NCBI GenBank assembly: GCA_030728985.1
Contig: JANQYI010000015.1
Location: 36,027 to 100,026 of the forward strand
Source of the DNA: Burkholderiaceae bacterium
GTDB taxonomy: Bacteria > Pseudomonadota > Gammaproteobacteria > Burkholderiales > Burkholderiaceae_B
Length of the DNA: 64,000 nt
Reading direction: 5' to 3'
In this document: positions 24,646 to 34,236 of the stretch, in pieces
Numbering within the stretch: the stretch's first letter is position 1
How the letters are laid out: each line of letters begins with the position of its first letter
Translations under genes and position numbers: made by a program
The notes under the pieces: generated by a model
Told to the model about the DNA's origin: nothing
The model's input: only the letters and a program-made list of their open reading frames with translations
The model's database searches: none

Positions 24646-25851
24646 ATGGACAAACACGCTTATATTTGTGATGCAATTCGTACCCCTTTTGGACGCTATG
24701 CGGGCGCGCTGGCGTTAGTGCGCCCCGATGATTTGGCGTCTATTCCCGTGCGTGCTTTGGCCGAGCGTAATCCGAGCGTGAAATGGGAAGAGCTTGACGA
24801 TGCTCTGATGGGTTGCGCGAACCAAGCAGGTGAGGATAATCGTAATGTCGCTCGCATGGCTACGCTGCTAGCTGGTTTGCCAGACGTGGTGCCTGGTGGC
24901 ACGATTAATCGCTTGTGCGGATCGGGAATGGATGCGATTGGTACGGCTGCGCGCGCGATTCGCGCCGGTGATGCCTCTTTCATGTTGGCGGGTGGTGTTG
25001 AGAGCATGACCCGCGCTCCTTTTGTGATGGGCAAGGCTGATTCAGCCTTTTCACGCAACGCAGCGATTTTCGATACGACGATTGGCTGGCGTTTTGTAAA
25101 CAAACTGATGAAAGCAAAGTACGGTGTCGACTCGATGCCCGAAACAGCCGAAAATGTTGCGGATCAATTCAGTATTTCGCGCGCGGACCAAGATCTGTTC
25201 GCGATGGCAAGCCAGGAAAAAACAGCCGCGGCACAAAAGAGCGGCTATTTCGATAGCGAGATTGTTTCGGTCAGCATCGCTCAAAAGAAAGGGGATGCGT
25301 TGATTGTGAGTCGCGATGAGCATCCGCGCCAAACAAGTCTTGAGTCTTTGGCAAAGCTCAAAGGCGTCGTGCGAGAGGGCGGCACTGTGACGGCAGGAAA
25401 TGCTTCGGGCGTGAATGATGGCGCGGTGGCGATGTTGATTGCGCACGAGCAGGCAGCCGCGCGACACGGTCTCAAGCCGCGTGCAAGGATTGTTGCGATG
25501 GCGACAGCGGGCGTCGAACCTCGAATCATGGGAATCGGCCCCGCACCCGCGTCACAAAAAGTGTTGGCTCTTGCGGGTTTGACGCTTGCACAGATGGATG
25601 TCATCGAGCTTAATGAGGCTTTTGCCGCTCAGGGTCTCGCCGTTTTGCGCATGCTTGGCATCGCGGATAACGACCCGCGCGTGAATCCTAACGGCGGAGC
25701 CATCGCGCTGGGACATCCGCTAGGCGCAAGTGGCGCTCGCCTGGTGATGACGGCTGTGCACCAGCTCGAGGTGACAGGAGGACGCTACGGGCTTTGCACA
25801 ATGTGCATTGGTGTCGGGCAAGGTATTGCTTTGATTGTTGAACGCGTCTAA
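24646..25851 (+). CDS. Acetyl-CoA C-acyltransferase (thiolase; 3-oxoadipyl-CoA thiolase-like)
   Basis: This 401-residue thiolase has the nucleophile Cys91 (NRLCGSGMD), His357 (GHPLGASGAR) and the general-base Cys387 (MCIGVGQG). The N-terminal pattern (RTPFGRYAGALA...RPDDLASIPVRAL) is closest to PcaF-type 3-oxoadipyl-CoA thiolases, but no other pca gene is nearby, so a general beta-ketothiolase role is equally possible. I use ATG 24646 with GAGA upstream instead of the TTG at 24628. It is monocistronic. Confidence 0.92.
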   Translation: MDKHAYICDAIRTPFGRYAGALALVRPDDLASIPVRALAERNPSVKWEELDDALMGCANQAGEDNRNVARMATLLAGLPDVVPGGTINRLCGSGMDAIGTAARAIRAGDASFMLAGGVESMTRAPFVMGKADSAFSRNAAIFDTTIGWRFVNKLMKAKYGVDSMPETAENVADQFSISRADQDLFAMASQEKTAAAQKSGYFDSEIVSVSIAQKKGDALIVSRDEHPRQTSLESLAKLKGVVREGGTVTAGNASGVNDGAVAMLIAHEQAAARHGLKPRARIVAMATAGVEPRIMGIGPAPASQKVLALAGLTLAQMDVIELNEAFAAQGLAVLRMLGIADNDPRVNPNGGAIALGHPLGASGARLVMTAVHQLEVTGGRYGLCTMCIGVGQGIALIVERV

Positions 25852-25877
25852 CAGGCACTATGTGCGTTTACGAGAAG

Positions 25878-25909
25878 ATACTCGGTCACTGCAGACCGAG
25901 TATTTTTTT
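25878..25909 (+). terminator. Intrinsic terminator of the thiolase gene, overlapping the convergent gene
   Basis: ATACTCGGTC (25878-25887) and GACCGAGTAT (25894-25903) form a perfect 10-bp stem with a 6-base loop followed by T7. The hairpin spans the stop and last codons of the minus-strand DUF192 gene. Confidence 0.9.
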
Positions 25910-26356
25910 GCCTGCAGACATGCCCCGCGCAGCAAACCAACCTTGCTCCATTTCTAGCGCCAGTCTGACAGGTTTGTTTGAGCAGTGGGTCTGATCAGTT
26001 TGTGGTGTCATATCCATGATTTGGATAATCGTGCCATCGTCTTGCAGAAAGGCGATCGACAAGGGAATGAATGTATTGCGCATCCAGAAACACCGGACGT
26101 TCGCTTGGTCAAAGATAAAAAGCATTCCGTGATTTGGGGCGAGCGCTTTACGAAACATCAGTCCAGTTGTTCGAGTCTGAGGGGTGGCCGCGACCTCAGC
26201 TTGAATGATATGCATGCCTGCGGTCAGTCGTTTGATCGGCAGAGTAGGATTGGCTTGACCATAGGCTGTGGCCATGAAAGTAAAAACGCTACAAAATAAA
26301 ACAAACAGCTTGACCATCAGGTCGCGCTGTTTACCATGCGGGAACCGTCTATGCAT
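25886..26356 (-). CDS. DUF192 family secreted protein
   Basis: This 156-residue protein has a hydrophobic N-terminal signal (MVKLFVLFCSVFTFMATAYG, cleavage likely after AYGQA) and a DUF192 domain: TTGLMFRKALAPNHGMLFIFD, then CFWMRNTFIPLSIAFL and a C-terminal LEMEQGWFAARGM. Function of the family is unknown. The start could be ATG 26356 or ATG 26317; the latter puts the signal peptide at the extreme N-terminus. It ends inside the terminator of the convergent thiolase gene. Confidence 0.88.
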   Translation of the reverse strand: MHRRFPHGKQRDLMVKLFVLFCSVFTFMATAYGQANPTLPIKRLTAGMHIIQAEVAATPQTRTTGLMFRKALAPNHGMLFIFDQANVRCFWMRNTFIPLSIAFLQDDGTIIQIMDMTPQTDQTHCSNKPVRLALEMEQGWFAARGMSAGKKILGLQ

Positions 26357-26391
26357 TGCGTAGTATCCAAGGGGTTATTCACCCCAACCGC

Positions 26392-26625
26392 TTAGGCAGC
26401 AGTTATATTTGTAGCCTGTTTTCCCTTAGGACCCTGAGTGACTTCAAAGGCGACTTTTTGGCCTTCTTTGAGTGTTTTAAACCCATTCATCTGGATCGCT
26501 GAAAAATGTGCAAACAGGTCTTCTCCGCCGTCATCGGGCGTAACAAATCCAAAGCCTTTTGCGTCGTTGAACCATTTGACGGTTCCGGTAACTTTAGGGC
26601 CATTGCTTGTGGTCGAGTCTGACAT
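26392..26625 (-). CDS. Cold-shock domain protein (CspA family)
   Basis: This 77-residue protein is one cold-shock domain, with RNA-binding motifs KGFGFV (RNP1) and DLFAHFS (RNP2). It has about ten extra N-terminal residues ([11 protein letters not shown]) compared with the usual 67-70. It binds single-stranded RNA/DNA as a chaperone. It is divergent from clpS. AGAGG lies upstream of the ATG. Confidence 0.95.
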   Translation of the reverse strand: MSDSTTSNGPKVTGTVKWFNDAKGFGFVTPDDGGEDLFAHFSAIQMNGFKTLKEGQKVAFEVTQGPKGKQATNITAA

Positions 26626-26647
26626 ACCGACTGCCTCTTCTGTGCGT

Positions 26648-26675
26648 TGTATAAATCAAACGGAAAACTGATCAA
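26648..26675 (-). promoter_or_regulatory. Candidate promoter of the cold-shock gene
   Basis: On the minus strand TTGATC (26675-26670) and TATACA (26653-26648) are 16 bp apart, about 23 bp upstream of the start codon. Matches are partial. Confidence 0.3.
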
Positions 26676-26864
26676 AAGCGTATGCTTATTACTATCTGCT
26701 TCCGGCATCTTGACACCCATCAAATTTTGGATGTTTCACGATGTTCGTTAGATTTAACAAGTTCGTCAAGTATCGGTTTGCCTAGTATTGTTTACCATTA
26801 AGCCAAATTTTGTATCAAACTGGTCTATAAAATGATGAATCCCTCCTAATTTGAGCTGTTGACT

Positions 26865-27188
26865 ATGCCCGCACGTACTACTTCTAGCCCGGATCTTGTT
26901 GTTGAGAAGCAAAGCGCCAAAACGGCGCCACCCCCGATGTACAAGGTTATTTTGCTCAATGACGACTACACCCCGATGGAGTTTGTCGTCCATGTACTGC
27001 AAAAGTTTTTTAATAAAGGTCAGCAAGAAGCCATGAGAATCATGTTGCAAGTTCACCACGAAGGCAAAGGGATTTGTGGGGTTTACCCGCACGATATTGC
27101 GGCGAGTCGTATCGCTCAGGTCGCGCAACACGCCAGGACGCGTCAACATCCGTTGCAATGCGTTATGGAACCGGCAAGTGACAATTAA
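26865..27188 (+). CDS. clpS: ATP-dependent Clp protease adaptor ClpS
   Basis: This 107-residue adaptor recognises N-degron substrates and delivers them to ClpAP. The conserved core is [43 protein letters not shown] and [11 protein letters not shown]. The ATG at 26865 is preferred to the TTG at 26859. It lies 52 bp ahead of clpA, the usual operon. Confidence 0.95.
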   Translation: MPARTTSSPDLVVEKQSAKTAPPPMYKVILLNDDYTPMEFVVHVLQKFFNKGQQEAMRIMLQVHHEGKGICGVYPHDIAASRIAQVAQHARTRQHPLQCVMEPASDN

Positions 27189-27240
27189 GGCATAGAATGC
27201 AATTTAACGATGTAACACTTGATAGAACGTCGGAGGAAAT

Positions 27241-29559
27241 GTGATTTCCCAAGAGCTTGAAGTTAGCCTGCATATGGCCTTTGTCGAGGCTCGTTCAGCT
27301 CGGCATGAGTTCATCACCGTCGAACACCTTTTATTGTCGCTGCTTGATAATGCTGCGGCCATTGAGGTGTTGCGCGCTTGCTCCGCCAACATGGATGAAT
27401 TACGCAATAATTTGCGTAAATTCGTGACGGACAATACCCCTGTGATTCCTGCTGGAGCAGAGGTTGATACACAACCCACTTTAGGTTTTCAGCGCGTCAT
27501 CCAGCGTGCGATCATGCATGTGTCGGCGGGGGGCGCTTCCAAAAAACCTGTGACAGGTGCCAATGTGCTTGTCGCTATTTTTGGCGAAAAAGAATCGCAT
27601 GCAGTTTTCTATTTGCAGCAACAAGGGATTTCACGCTTGGATGTTGTGAACTATCTGTCTCACGGCATCAGCAAGCAAGCGGCGGCTGAGACCCCTGCTC
27701 AGCCCAAAGAGCAGCAAGGCGAAGGTGCTGAACAATCTGGAGAGGCGCGTCAGTCTCCACTTGATTTGTACACGCAGGATTTAAATGCAGCCGCCACAGC
27801 CGGTCGGATTGATCCATTGATTGGTCGCGAATATGAAGTCGAGCGTGTGATCCAAACCTTGTGTCGTCGCCGTAAAAACAATCCATTACTTGTAGGTGAA
27901 GCGGGCGTCGGAAAAACAGCCATCGCCGAAGGCTTGGCTTACCGCATCACACAGAGCGAGGTTCCCGAGGTCTTACAAGACGCTCAAGTTTTCTCTCTCG
28001 ATATGGGAGCGCTTTTAGCCGGTACAAAGTATCGCGGTGATTTTGAGCAACGCTTAAAAGGTGTGCTTAAACAGTTAAAAAATAATCCTCAAGCAATTTT
28101 ATTTATCGATGAAATCCATACCTTGATTGGTGCGGGTTCGGCCTCTGGCGGAACACTCGATGCGTCTAATTTGCTCAAGCCAGCGTTGTCTTCGGGGCAG
28201 CTTAGATGTATTGGCGCAACCACTTATACAGAGTTTCGTGGTGTGTTTGAAAAAGATGCCGCGCTTTCGCGCAGGTTTCAAAAAGTCGATGTATCCGAAC
28301 CCACTGTTGCGCAGACGATTCAGATTCTGCGTGGTCTAAAAGGACGCTTCGAGGAACACCATGGCGTTAAATACTCCGGCGCTGCATTGACTGCAGCAGC
28401 TGAGCTATCTGCGCGTCACATCAATGACCGTCATTTACCTGACAAGGCCATCGATGTGATCGACGAGGCTGGAGCCGCTCAACGCCTCTTGCCGCGCTCA
28501 AAGCAAAAGAAAGTGATTGGTAAAACGGACATCGAAGCGATTGTGTCCAAGATCGCCCGTATTCCCCCCCAGACCGTATCAAGCGATGATCGAAGCAAGC
28601 TCGCGACCCTTGAGCGTGATCTCAAGACCGTCGTCTATGGTCAGGATGGTGCCATTGAAGCGCTAGCGGGGGCGATCAAAATGGCGCGCTCCGGGTTGGG
28701 ACGCCCTGAAAAACCGATTGGTGCTTTTTTGTTCTCTGGTCCGACGGGCGTAGGTAAAACAGAAGTTGCTCGTCAATTGGCTTTTACGCTGGGTGTCGAA
28801 TTATTGCGTTTCGATATGTCCGAGTACATGGAGCGTCATACGGTTTCCCGCTTGATTGGTGCGCCTCCCGGTTATGTCGGTTTCGATCAGGGTGGTTTGC
28901 TGACCGAGGCGATCAACAAACAGCCTCATTGCGTCTTGTTGCTGGATGAGATTGAAAAAGCACATCCGGATGTATTTAATATCCTGTTGCAAGTCATGGA
29001 TCACGGTACGCTGACGGATAACAATGGTCGCAAGGCCGATTTCCGAAATGTGATTTTGGTGATGACGACGAACGCGGGTGCAGAAGCGCTCAACAAACCT
29101 AATATTGGTTTTTCAAACACGCGTGCGAGTGGCGACGAGATGGGTGATATCAAACGTTTGTTCTCGCCCGAGTTCCGTAATCGTCTTGATGCGATCGTTC
29201 CTTTTGGCGCGTTGAGCCAAGAGGTGATTTTGCGCGTGGTCGATAAGTTCCTGATGCAACTTGAGGATCAATTGCACGACAAGCGGGTGGATGCAACCTT
29301 TACGGATGCATTACGCGCGCATCTCGGCAAAAATGGCTTCGATCCTCTCATGGGTGCGCGCCCGATGCAGCGTTTAATTCAGGACACTTTGCGACGCGCT
29401 CTTGCAGACGAGTTGCTCTTTGGCAAATTAGTGGATGGCGGTTCAGTCTTGGTGGATATTGATGCGGATGGCAAAGTGACGTTGGACTTCGATACAAAAG
29501 ACACAAAGTCGACGGGTACCGCAAAAGGATCTGACCAGGAGGCTGAGCTGGTTCACTGA
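27241..29559 (+). CDS. clpA: ATP-dependent Clp protease ATP-binding subunit ClpA
   Basis: This 772-residue AAA+ unfoldase has an N-terminal double-repeat domain (1-145), a D1 module with Walker A GEAGVGKT (219-226), and a D2 module with GPTGVGKT (from 500), [11 protein letters not shown] and the C-terminal sensor GARPMQR. It feeds proteins to ClpP. The start is GTG at 27241 with a GGAGGA ribosome-binding site 4-9 bases upstream. The stop codon overlaps the pqiA start by one base (TGATG). Confidence 0.97.
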   Translation: MISQELEVSLHMAFVEARSARHEFITVEHLLLSLLDNAAAIEVLRACSANMDELRNNLRKFVTDNTPVIPAGAEVDTQPTLGFQRVIQRAIMHVSAGGASKKPVTGANVLVAIFGEKESHAVFYLQQQGISRLDVVNYLSHGISKQAAAETPAQPKEQQGEGAEQSGEARQSPLDLYTQDLNAAATAGRIDPLIGREYEVERVIQTLCRRRKNNPLLVGEAGVGKTAIAEGLAYRITQSEVPEVLQDAQVFSLDMGALLAGTKYRGDFEQRLKGVLKQLKNNPQAILFIDEIHTLIGAGSASGGTLDASNLLKPALSSGQLRCIGATTYTEFRGVFEKDAALSRRFQKVDVSEPTVAQTIQILRGLKGRFEEHHGVKYSGAALTAAAELSARHINDRHLPDKAIDVIDEAGAAQRLLPRSKQKKVIGKTDIEAIVSKIARIPPQTVSSDDRSKLATLERDLKTVVYGQDGAIEALAGAIKMARSGLGRPEKPIGAFLFSGPTGVGKTEVARQLAFTLGVELLRFDMSEYMERHTVSRLIGAPPGYVGFDQGGLLTEAINKQPHCVLLLDEIEKAHPDVFNILLQVMDHGTLTDNNGRKADFRNVILVMTTNAGAEALNKPNIGFSNTRASGDEMGDIKRLFSPEFRNRLDAIVPFGALSQEVILRVVDKFLMQLEDQLHDKRVDATFTDALRAHLGKNGFDPLMGARPMQRLIQDTLRRALADELLFGKLVDGGSVLVDIDADGKVTLDFDTKDTKSTGTAKGSDQEAELVH

Positions 29560-30767
29560 TGTCGACATTGAGTCGCCACTCTGTTTCTGAGCCTTCAATG
29601 TCAAATCTCTCGCAGCCCTTGACATTGACATGCCATCAGTGCGGGGCGACTTACTCTCGACCTGAACTCGAGCCTGACCAATGGGCTCAATGTGTGCGTT
29701 GCCATAGCGTGTTGGAGTCCTATGCGGCCTTCACTCCGTTTGCCTGGCTTGCTATTTTACTGACCACGTTCTTGAGTTTGGGTTTCGCCAACGCGTATCC
29801 CATTCTCACTTTGTATTTACAAGGCCAAGCTCAAGCCGCCACTTTTTTCGATGCCGTTTCGGTCGTTTGGCGCGAGGGATATCCAGAGGTTGCGGTGATC
29901 ACATTTGCGGCAGGATTTTTACTGCCTGTTGTTCACTTATGTCTCTTAGTGTGGGTGCTTTTACCTCTTGCCTTTGGCAAGCTTCCTCTGTTTTTTGATG
30001 CGACGATCAAAATCATCGACCACCTAAAACCTTGGTGCATGGTGCCCGTGTTTCTGCTTGGGATTCTGGTTGCGGCAATCAAGCTGGCCGGGTTGGCTTC
30101 GCTGGTGGTTGGTGTGGGTCTTTTTGCGACGGCGTGCGCAACGATTTTTATAACAAGCCTTGGAAGGTTAGGTGAGAGGCGTCTGCGATTGATGGCTCTT
30201 GATTTAGGCGTACCCGCTCACCCCCCCGAAATTCCAAGACCGCCTTCGCCCTCTCAAATCACACGTGTTTGGGCTTTAATGCTTGCGGCAGCGATCATGT
30301 ATGTGCCGGCGAATTTTTTGCCAATTATGCAAATCACCTCTGTTGGAGGTTCGTCAGGCCATACGATCGTTGGAGGTGTCATCGAGCTTTATCAAATGGG
30401 TTCATGGGATATCGCTTTGGTTGTGTTTGTGGCCAGCGTGATTGTCCCCGTCTTTAAACTTGTCGCCCTGTCTGTTTTGGTCGCGATGACGCAATTTGGC
30501 GCGGTGCACGGACTGCATCGTCGCACACAGCTCTATCGCGTGGTCGAGTTTATCGGTCAATGGTCTATGTTGGATGTGTTTGTGGTGATCCTGCTTTCGG
30601 CTTTAGGTCAATTTGGCGCACTGCTGAGTATTCAGCCTGGCTCGGGAGCCATCGCTTTCGGAGCTGTCGTCATTTTGACCATGCTTGCGGCTCTGAGTTT
30701 CGACCCAAGACTGGCATGGCGTCGCGCAGGACATCGTCGTCACGTATTATCAACGTTTAATCTTTGA
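29559..30767 (+). CDS. pqiA: PqiA-like integral membrane protein
   Basis: This 402-residue protein has two related halves of about four membrane spans each and an N-terminal zinc-ribbon-like element with CHQC (25-28) and CVRC pairs. PqiA works with PqiB and PqiC in lipid transport across the envelope and was first named for paraquat induction. The ATG at 29559 overlaps the clpA stop, so translation may be coupled to clpA. Confidence 0.92.
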   Translation: MSTLSRHSVSEPSMSNLSQPLTLTCHQCGATYSRPELEPDQWAQCVRCHSVLESYAAFTPFAWLAILLTTFLSLGFANAYPILTLYLQGQAQAATFFDAVSVVWREGYPEVAVITFAAGFLLPVVHLCLLVWVLLPLAFGKLPLFFDATIKIIDHLKPWCMVPVFLLGILVAAIKLAGLASLVVGVGLFATACATIFITSLGRLGERRLRLMALDLGVPAHPPEIPRPPSPSQITRVWALMLAAAIMYVPANFLPIMQITSVGGSSGHTIVGGVIELYQMGSWDIALVVFVASVIVPVFKLVALSVLVAMTQFGAVHGLHRRTQLYRVVEFIGQWSMLDVFVVILLSALGQFGALLSIQPGSGAIAFGAVVILTMLAALSFDPRLAWRRAGHRRHVLSTFNL

Positions 30768-30789
30768 TTGATGGTCAAGAGAGAATACC

Positions 30790-32463
30790 TTGAGCCAAAC
30801 TAACGATCCCGAATTGCCTGAGCCTTTACACGCGGCTTCCCCGAAGCCAATGCCTCGCGTGGCACGTCGTCCCAAAAGAAGTCTTGCCTGGGTCTGGTTT
30901 ATCCCCTTTGCGGCTCTTCTGATCGGTCTCTCTATTGTTTGGCGCAATATTTCGCAGCAAGGGCCCAAAATTACGATCTCTTTTCAATCAGCGACAGGAA
31001 TTGAAAACGGTAAGACGCAAATAAAATATCGCGACGTGGTGATCGGCTTGGTCAGTAGTGTTCGACTCAACAGTACTCAGGATGGCGTCATCGTCGAGGC
31101 GAGCCTCACCAAAGATGGCGAAGCTTTCGCTCATGCTGGATCCCGTTTTTGGGTGGTTAGACCGCGTATCGGCTTTGGTGGCGTTTCGGGACTCACAACG
31201 TTACTTTCTGGCTCCTATATCGAGACGGACTTTCATGGTTCTGAGCGCTCTAGTGTGGTTCAAAAAGAGTTCGTCGGTTTAGAACAACCACCACCTATCG
31301 CCAGTAACCGCCCAGGAAGTCTTTTTGTTCTGCGTGCACAGGGGCTTGGTTCGTTGGCACCTGGTGCGCCTATTTTCTATCGCCGTATTCAAGTCGGTCT
31401 CGTGACAGGTTATTCCTTGAATGATGCGGGACAATATGTTGATCTCAACGTTTTTGTGGATGCCCCCTATGACAAGTTTGTCGATGCCAGCACGAGATTT
31501 TGGAATGAAAGTGGTGTCGATTTGACGATTGGTCCGAATGGCATGCATTTGCAAACGGAGTCTTTGGTTTCTCTGATCGCCGGGGGGATTTCCTTTGCTA
31601 CCTTCGGTAAACCCAAGGCGCTGGCGGATGCTACTCAGCCTTTTAAGTTGTATGCGTCGTACAACGCTGCAGCCATTGTTCCCCAAGGTGTCGCAGTTCC
31701 CATTCTTATGCGTTTTGACCATTCAGTTCGCGGCTTGAGTGTGGGCGCGCCTGTGACTTTTTTTGGTGTCGATCTTGGTGTGGTGGACTTGGTGGAGCTT
31801 GATTTTGATATCGTAACCAGACGATTTTTTACAAAGGTTAACGCTACTTTGTACCCAGAACGTTTAGGAACCGTCTATCTCGAACTCAAGCTTTCGAGTC
31901 AAACGCCCGAGGATTTGGCGCTATCTCTCAGCGAAATGGTCAGCAAGGGTTTGCGTGCGCAACTCCGAAGTTCAAGTATTTTGACGGGGCAGCTCTACGT
32001 TAATTTGGCGGATGTCCCTAATCTTCCAATGATCAATGTTGAGCAGGCAACCTTGCCTTTCAACATGCCAACCATTCCATCAGACGACTTAGGAAGTATG
32101 CAAGCGCAGATCGGTAATATCATCGCCAAGATTGACAAGATTCCTTTTGAAAAAATCGCTGCGGATCTTGATGAGATGGTGATTGAGATCAAGCGTTTAA
32201 GCGCTAATCTTGATAAAAGTGTGACGCCGAAGCTGGCTTCTGCGCTTTCGCAAATTGAATCAACGGTTAAAAACTTTAATGCACTCATTGCGCCGGGCAG
32301 CCCACTCACCTCGAACACCGAAGCAGTCCTCGAAGACTTAAGGAATAGTTTGAAATCTTTGCGCTCGTTAACAGAAAGTTTGCAAGCAAACCCTGATTCT
32401 ATTATTCGTGGTCGAAGTTCACAGACATATTCAAGAGAAACGCTTGGAGCACCCGGACAATGA
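30790..32463 (+). CDS. pqiB: PqiB-like MCE-domain (intermembrane lipid transport) protein
   Basis: This 557-residue protein has one N-terminal membrane anchor (about 31-51) and three MCE domains that each begin with a sequence like GPKITISFQSATGIENGKTQIKY or PGSLFVLRAQGLGSLAPGAPI. C-terminal helices contain heptad-like repeats (IDKIPFEKIAADLDEMV). MCE rings form lipid-conducting channels through the periplasm. The TTG at 30790 has AGAGAG upstream and starts before the anchor; no ATG lies before codon 21. pqiC overlaps the last 4 bp. Confidence 0.92.
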   Translation: MSQTNDPELPEPLHAASPKPMPRVARRPKRSLAWVWFIPFAALLIGLSIVWRNISQQGPKITISFQSATGIENGKTQIKYRDVVIGLVSSVRLNSTQDGVIVEASLTKDGEAFAHAGSRFWVVRPRIGFGGVSGLTTLLSGSYIETDFHGSERSSVVQKEFVGLEQPPPIASNRPGSLFVLRAQGLGSLAPGAPIFYRRIQVGLVTGYSLNDAGQYVDLNVFVDAPYDKFVDASTRFWNESGVDLTIGPNGMHLQTESLVSLIAGGISFATFGKPKALADATQPFKLYASYNAAAIVPQGVAVPILMRFDHSVRGLSVGAPVTFFGVDLGVVDLVELDFDIVTRRFFTKVNATLYPERLGTVYLELKLSSQTPEDLALSLSEMVSKGLRAQLRSSSILTGQLYVNLADVPNLPMINVEQATLPFNMPTIPSDDLGSMQAQIGNIIAKIDKIPFEKIAADLDEMVIEIKRLSANLDKSVTPKLASALSQIESTVKNFNALIAPGSPLTSNTEAVLEDLRNSLKSLRSLTESLQANPDSIIRGRSSQTYSRETLGAPGQ

Positions 32464-33089
32464 TCGTTACTTTCAAACGCTTCGCGCTTGCTGTAGGCGT
32501 ACTCACTTTGGTGGGCTGTGCCAGTTCTCCAGCACAGCATTACACGCTCAGTAGAACAGATCGACCCTCTCTGCAGGCAACCTCGATGGCTTTGCCGCCT
32601 GCGGCAACGTCTGTCGGAGCTTATACGTTATCTGAGATATCCGTGCCCGCTCAGGTCGATAACATCTCACTTGTCGTGAGACAAGGTGATGGTCGTCTCA
32701 TGGTTCTGAATGAGGATCGATGGTCAGGCTCATTGGCCTCGCAACTTTTAACGGCGGTCTCCCAATCTTTGACGCAAAAACTCGGTATGCCACCCATTCA
32801 AAAGCTTGTTGCCGAAGCGGCCTCATCATCCGTAACGAGAATTCAATTAGATGTCCAACGTTTCGATTTGATTCCAGGTCAGTCCGTCTCTCTTGATGCC
32901 GTTTGGAGTGTGCGTTTTCCTGGTAGCAGGACATTTTTGACATGCTACACCCGCTTAGAGCAGAACGTGGGTATCGGGGTGCTTGCGTTGGTTCAAGGCC
33001 AACAAAATAATGTTGAGGCGCTTGCTGCGCAGCTTGCGCAGGCGTTGATGAGTCGACAAGCCCCCGCGGGCTCTCAATGCACCCGTTAA
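32460..33089 (+). CDS. pqiC: PqiC-like lipoprotein
   Basis: This 209-residue protein has a lipoprotein signal with lipobox LVGC (Cys20) and an ABC-type transport auxiliary (DUF330) domain, including SAQHYTL-like and [15 protein letters not shown] segments. It would anchor in the outer membrane and bind PqiB. It overlaps pqiB by 4 bp and shares a TTAA with the convergent dut stop. Confidence 0.9.
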   Translation: MIVTFKRFALAVGVLTLVGCASSPAQHYTLSRTDRPSLQATSMALPPAATSVGAYTLSEISVPAQVDNISLVVRQGDGRLMVLNEDRWSGSLASQLLTAVSQSLTQKLGMPPIQKLVAEAASSSVTRIQLDVQRFDLIPGQSVSLDAVWSVRFPGSRTFLTCYTRLEQNVGIGVLALVQGQQNNVEALAAQLAQALMSRQAPAGSQCTR

Positions 33090-33535
33090 GCTTTCCCAGT
33101 GCTGCCAAACCCGCCGGTGCCGCGGTTAGACACATCAAAATCCTCAACCACAGTGAACTGTACCTGCGCAATTGGCAAAACGACCAATTGCGCTAACCTT
33201 TCCATTGGCTGGAGCGTATAGGCTTGGCTGCTGCGGTTCCAGGCGGATATCATCAGCGGTCCTTGATAATCGGAGTCGATCAGCCCCACCAAGTTGCCCA
33301 GCACAATGCCATGTTTATGACCTAAGCCCGAACGCGGCAGAATGACGGCCGCATAGCCCGGATCCGCGACATGGATAGCCAGCCCCGTTGGAATGAGTTG
33401 CGTCATACCCGGTTCGAGCACCAGGGGTTGATCCAAACAAGCACGCAAGTCTAAACCCGCGGATCCAGCCGTGGCATAGGTCGGTAATTGATCACGCATG
33501 CGAGAATCTAAAATTTTTACGTCAACGGAATTCAT
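33086..33535 (-). CDS. dut: dUTP diphosphatase
   Basis: This 149-residue trimeric dUTPase has the five family motifs: [32 protein letters not shown] and the C-terminal [10 protein letters not shown]. It removes dUTP and supplies dUMP for thymidylate. It is the last gene of the minus-strand ribF-ileS-lspA-coaBC-dedA-dut run. Confidence 0.97.
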   Translation of the reverse strand: MNSVDVKILDSRMRDQLPTYATAGSAGLDLRACLDQPLVLEPGMTQLIPTGLAIHVADPGYAAVILPRSGLGHKHGIVLGNLVGLIDSDYQGPLMISAWNRSSQAYTLQPMERLAQLVVLPIAQVQFTVVEDFDVSNRGTGGFGSTGKA

Positions 33536-33555
33536 GGTTGAGCTCGGCTGTCAGA

Positions 33556-34218
33556 TTAGGAGTTGTGATGTGAACGGATGCGTTTGAGTGACGCGGGTTT
33601 GCGCTGCGCGATCGCGCGACGTTTACGCATGATCATCCAGGCAATGATGGCGATGACCGTCAAGCCCACCAGAGAATAAACCGTCGCATGGTGACCCTCT
33701 TTGATGGCTTCAACGCCGCGTGTCGCAAGATAGCCCGGCGCCAAGAGAGCAGGGAACCATAAAATCGCAGAAATAATATTCGCGAGTTGAAAACGAAGTT
33801 GTGGCATTGCCATGACGCCTGCGACCGTAGGAATAAAACTGCGTAACGGTCCGATGAAGCGAGCGATCAAGACCGCGAAAAATCCATAACGATAGAAAAA
33901 AAGACGGGCACGCGCGACGTAGCGTCTGTAGGGTTTTAAGCGCTTGTGTCGTAATACTTTTGGTCCCATCCAGTGGCCAAACCAAAAGGAGACGGCGTCT
34001 CCGACAATCGCGCCAACAATCCCCCAAAATAAAATGGGTCCCGCATCAAGAGTACCGGTCGCGATCAGCGTCCCGGTTGCAAACAACAGAACAGTGGCCG
34101 GAATAAAGAGTCCAACCACAAATAAAGACTCCCCGAAACTCATCAATAAAACAATGAGACCTGCCCAGGACTGATTGTTTTGAATAAATAAGACAAGTTG
34201 GTCGATCAGTGCTTGCAT
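33556..34218 (-). CDS. DedA family membrane protein
   Basis: This 220-residue protein has about five hydrophobic segments and DedA hallmarks: GESLFVVGLFIPATVLL, VGDAVSFWFGHWMG, FYRYGFFAVLIARFIGPLRSFIPTVAG. DedA proteins influence membrane composition and are thought to transport lipid carriers or other amphiphiles. The C-terminus is strongly basic (KRRAIAQRKPASLKRIRS). It lies between coaBC and dut. Confidence 0.92.
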   Translation of the reverse strand: MQALIDQLVLFIQNNQSWAGLIVLLMSFGESLFVVGLFIPATVLLFATGTLIATGTLDAGPILFWGIVGAIVGDAVSFWFGHWMGPKVLRHKRLKPYRRYVARARLFFYRYGFFAVLIARFIGPLRSFIPTVAGVMAMPQLRFQLANIISAILWFPALLAPGYLATRGVEAIKEGHHATVYSLVGLTVIAIIAWMIMRKRRAIAQRKPASLKRIRSHHNS

Positions 34219-34236
34219 ACAAGTGCCAATAGAAGA

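Noticed and set aside
26690..26775. Direct repeats GTTCGT in the csp-clpS gap
   Set aside because: The copies are too short and imperfect to call a site.
31995..32540. 181-codon minus-strand ORF opposite pqiB-pqiC
   Set aside because: It runs antisense to an MCE protein with clear domains and has no supporting signal.
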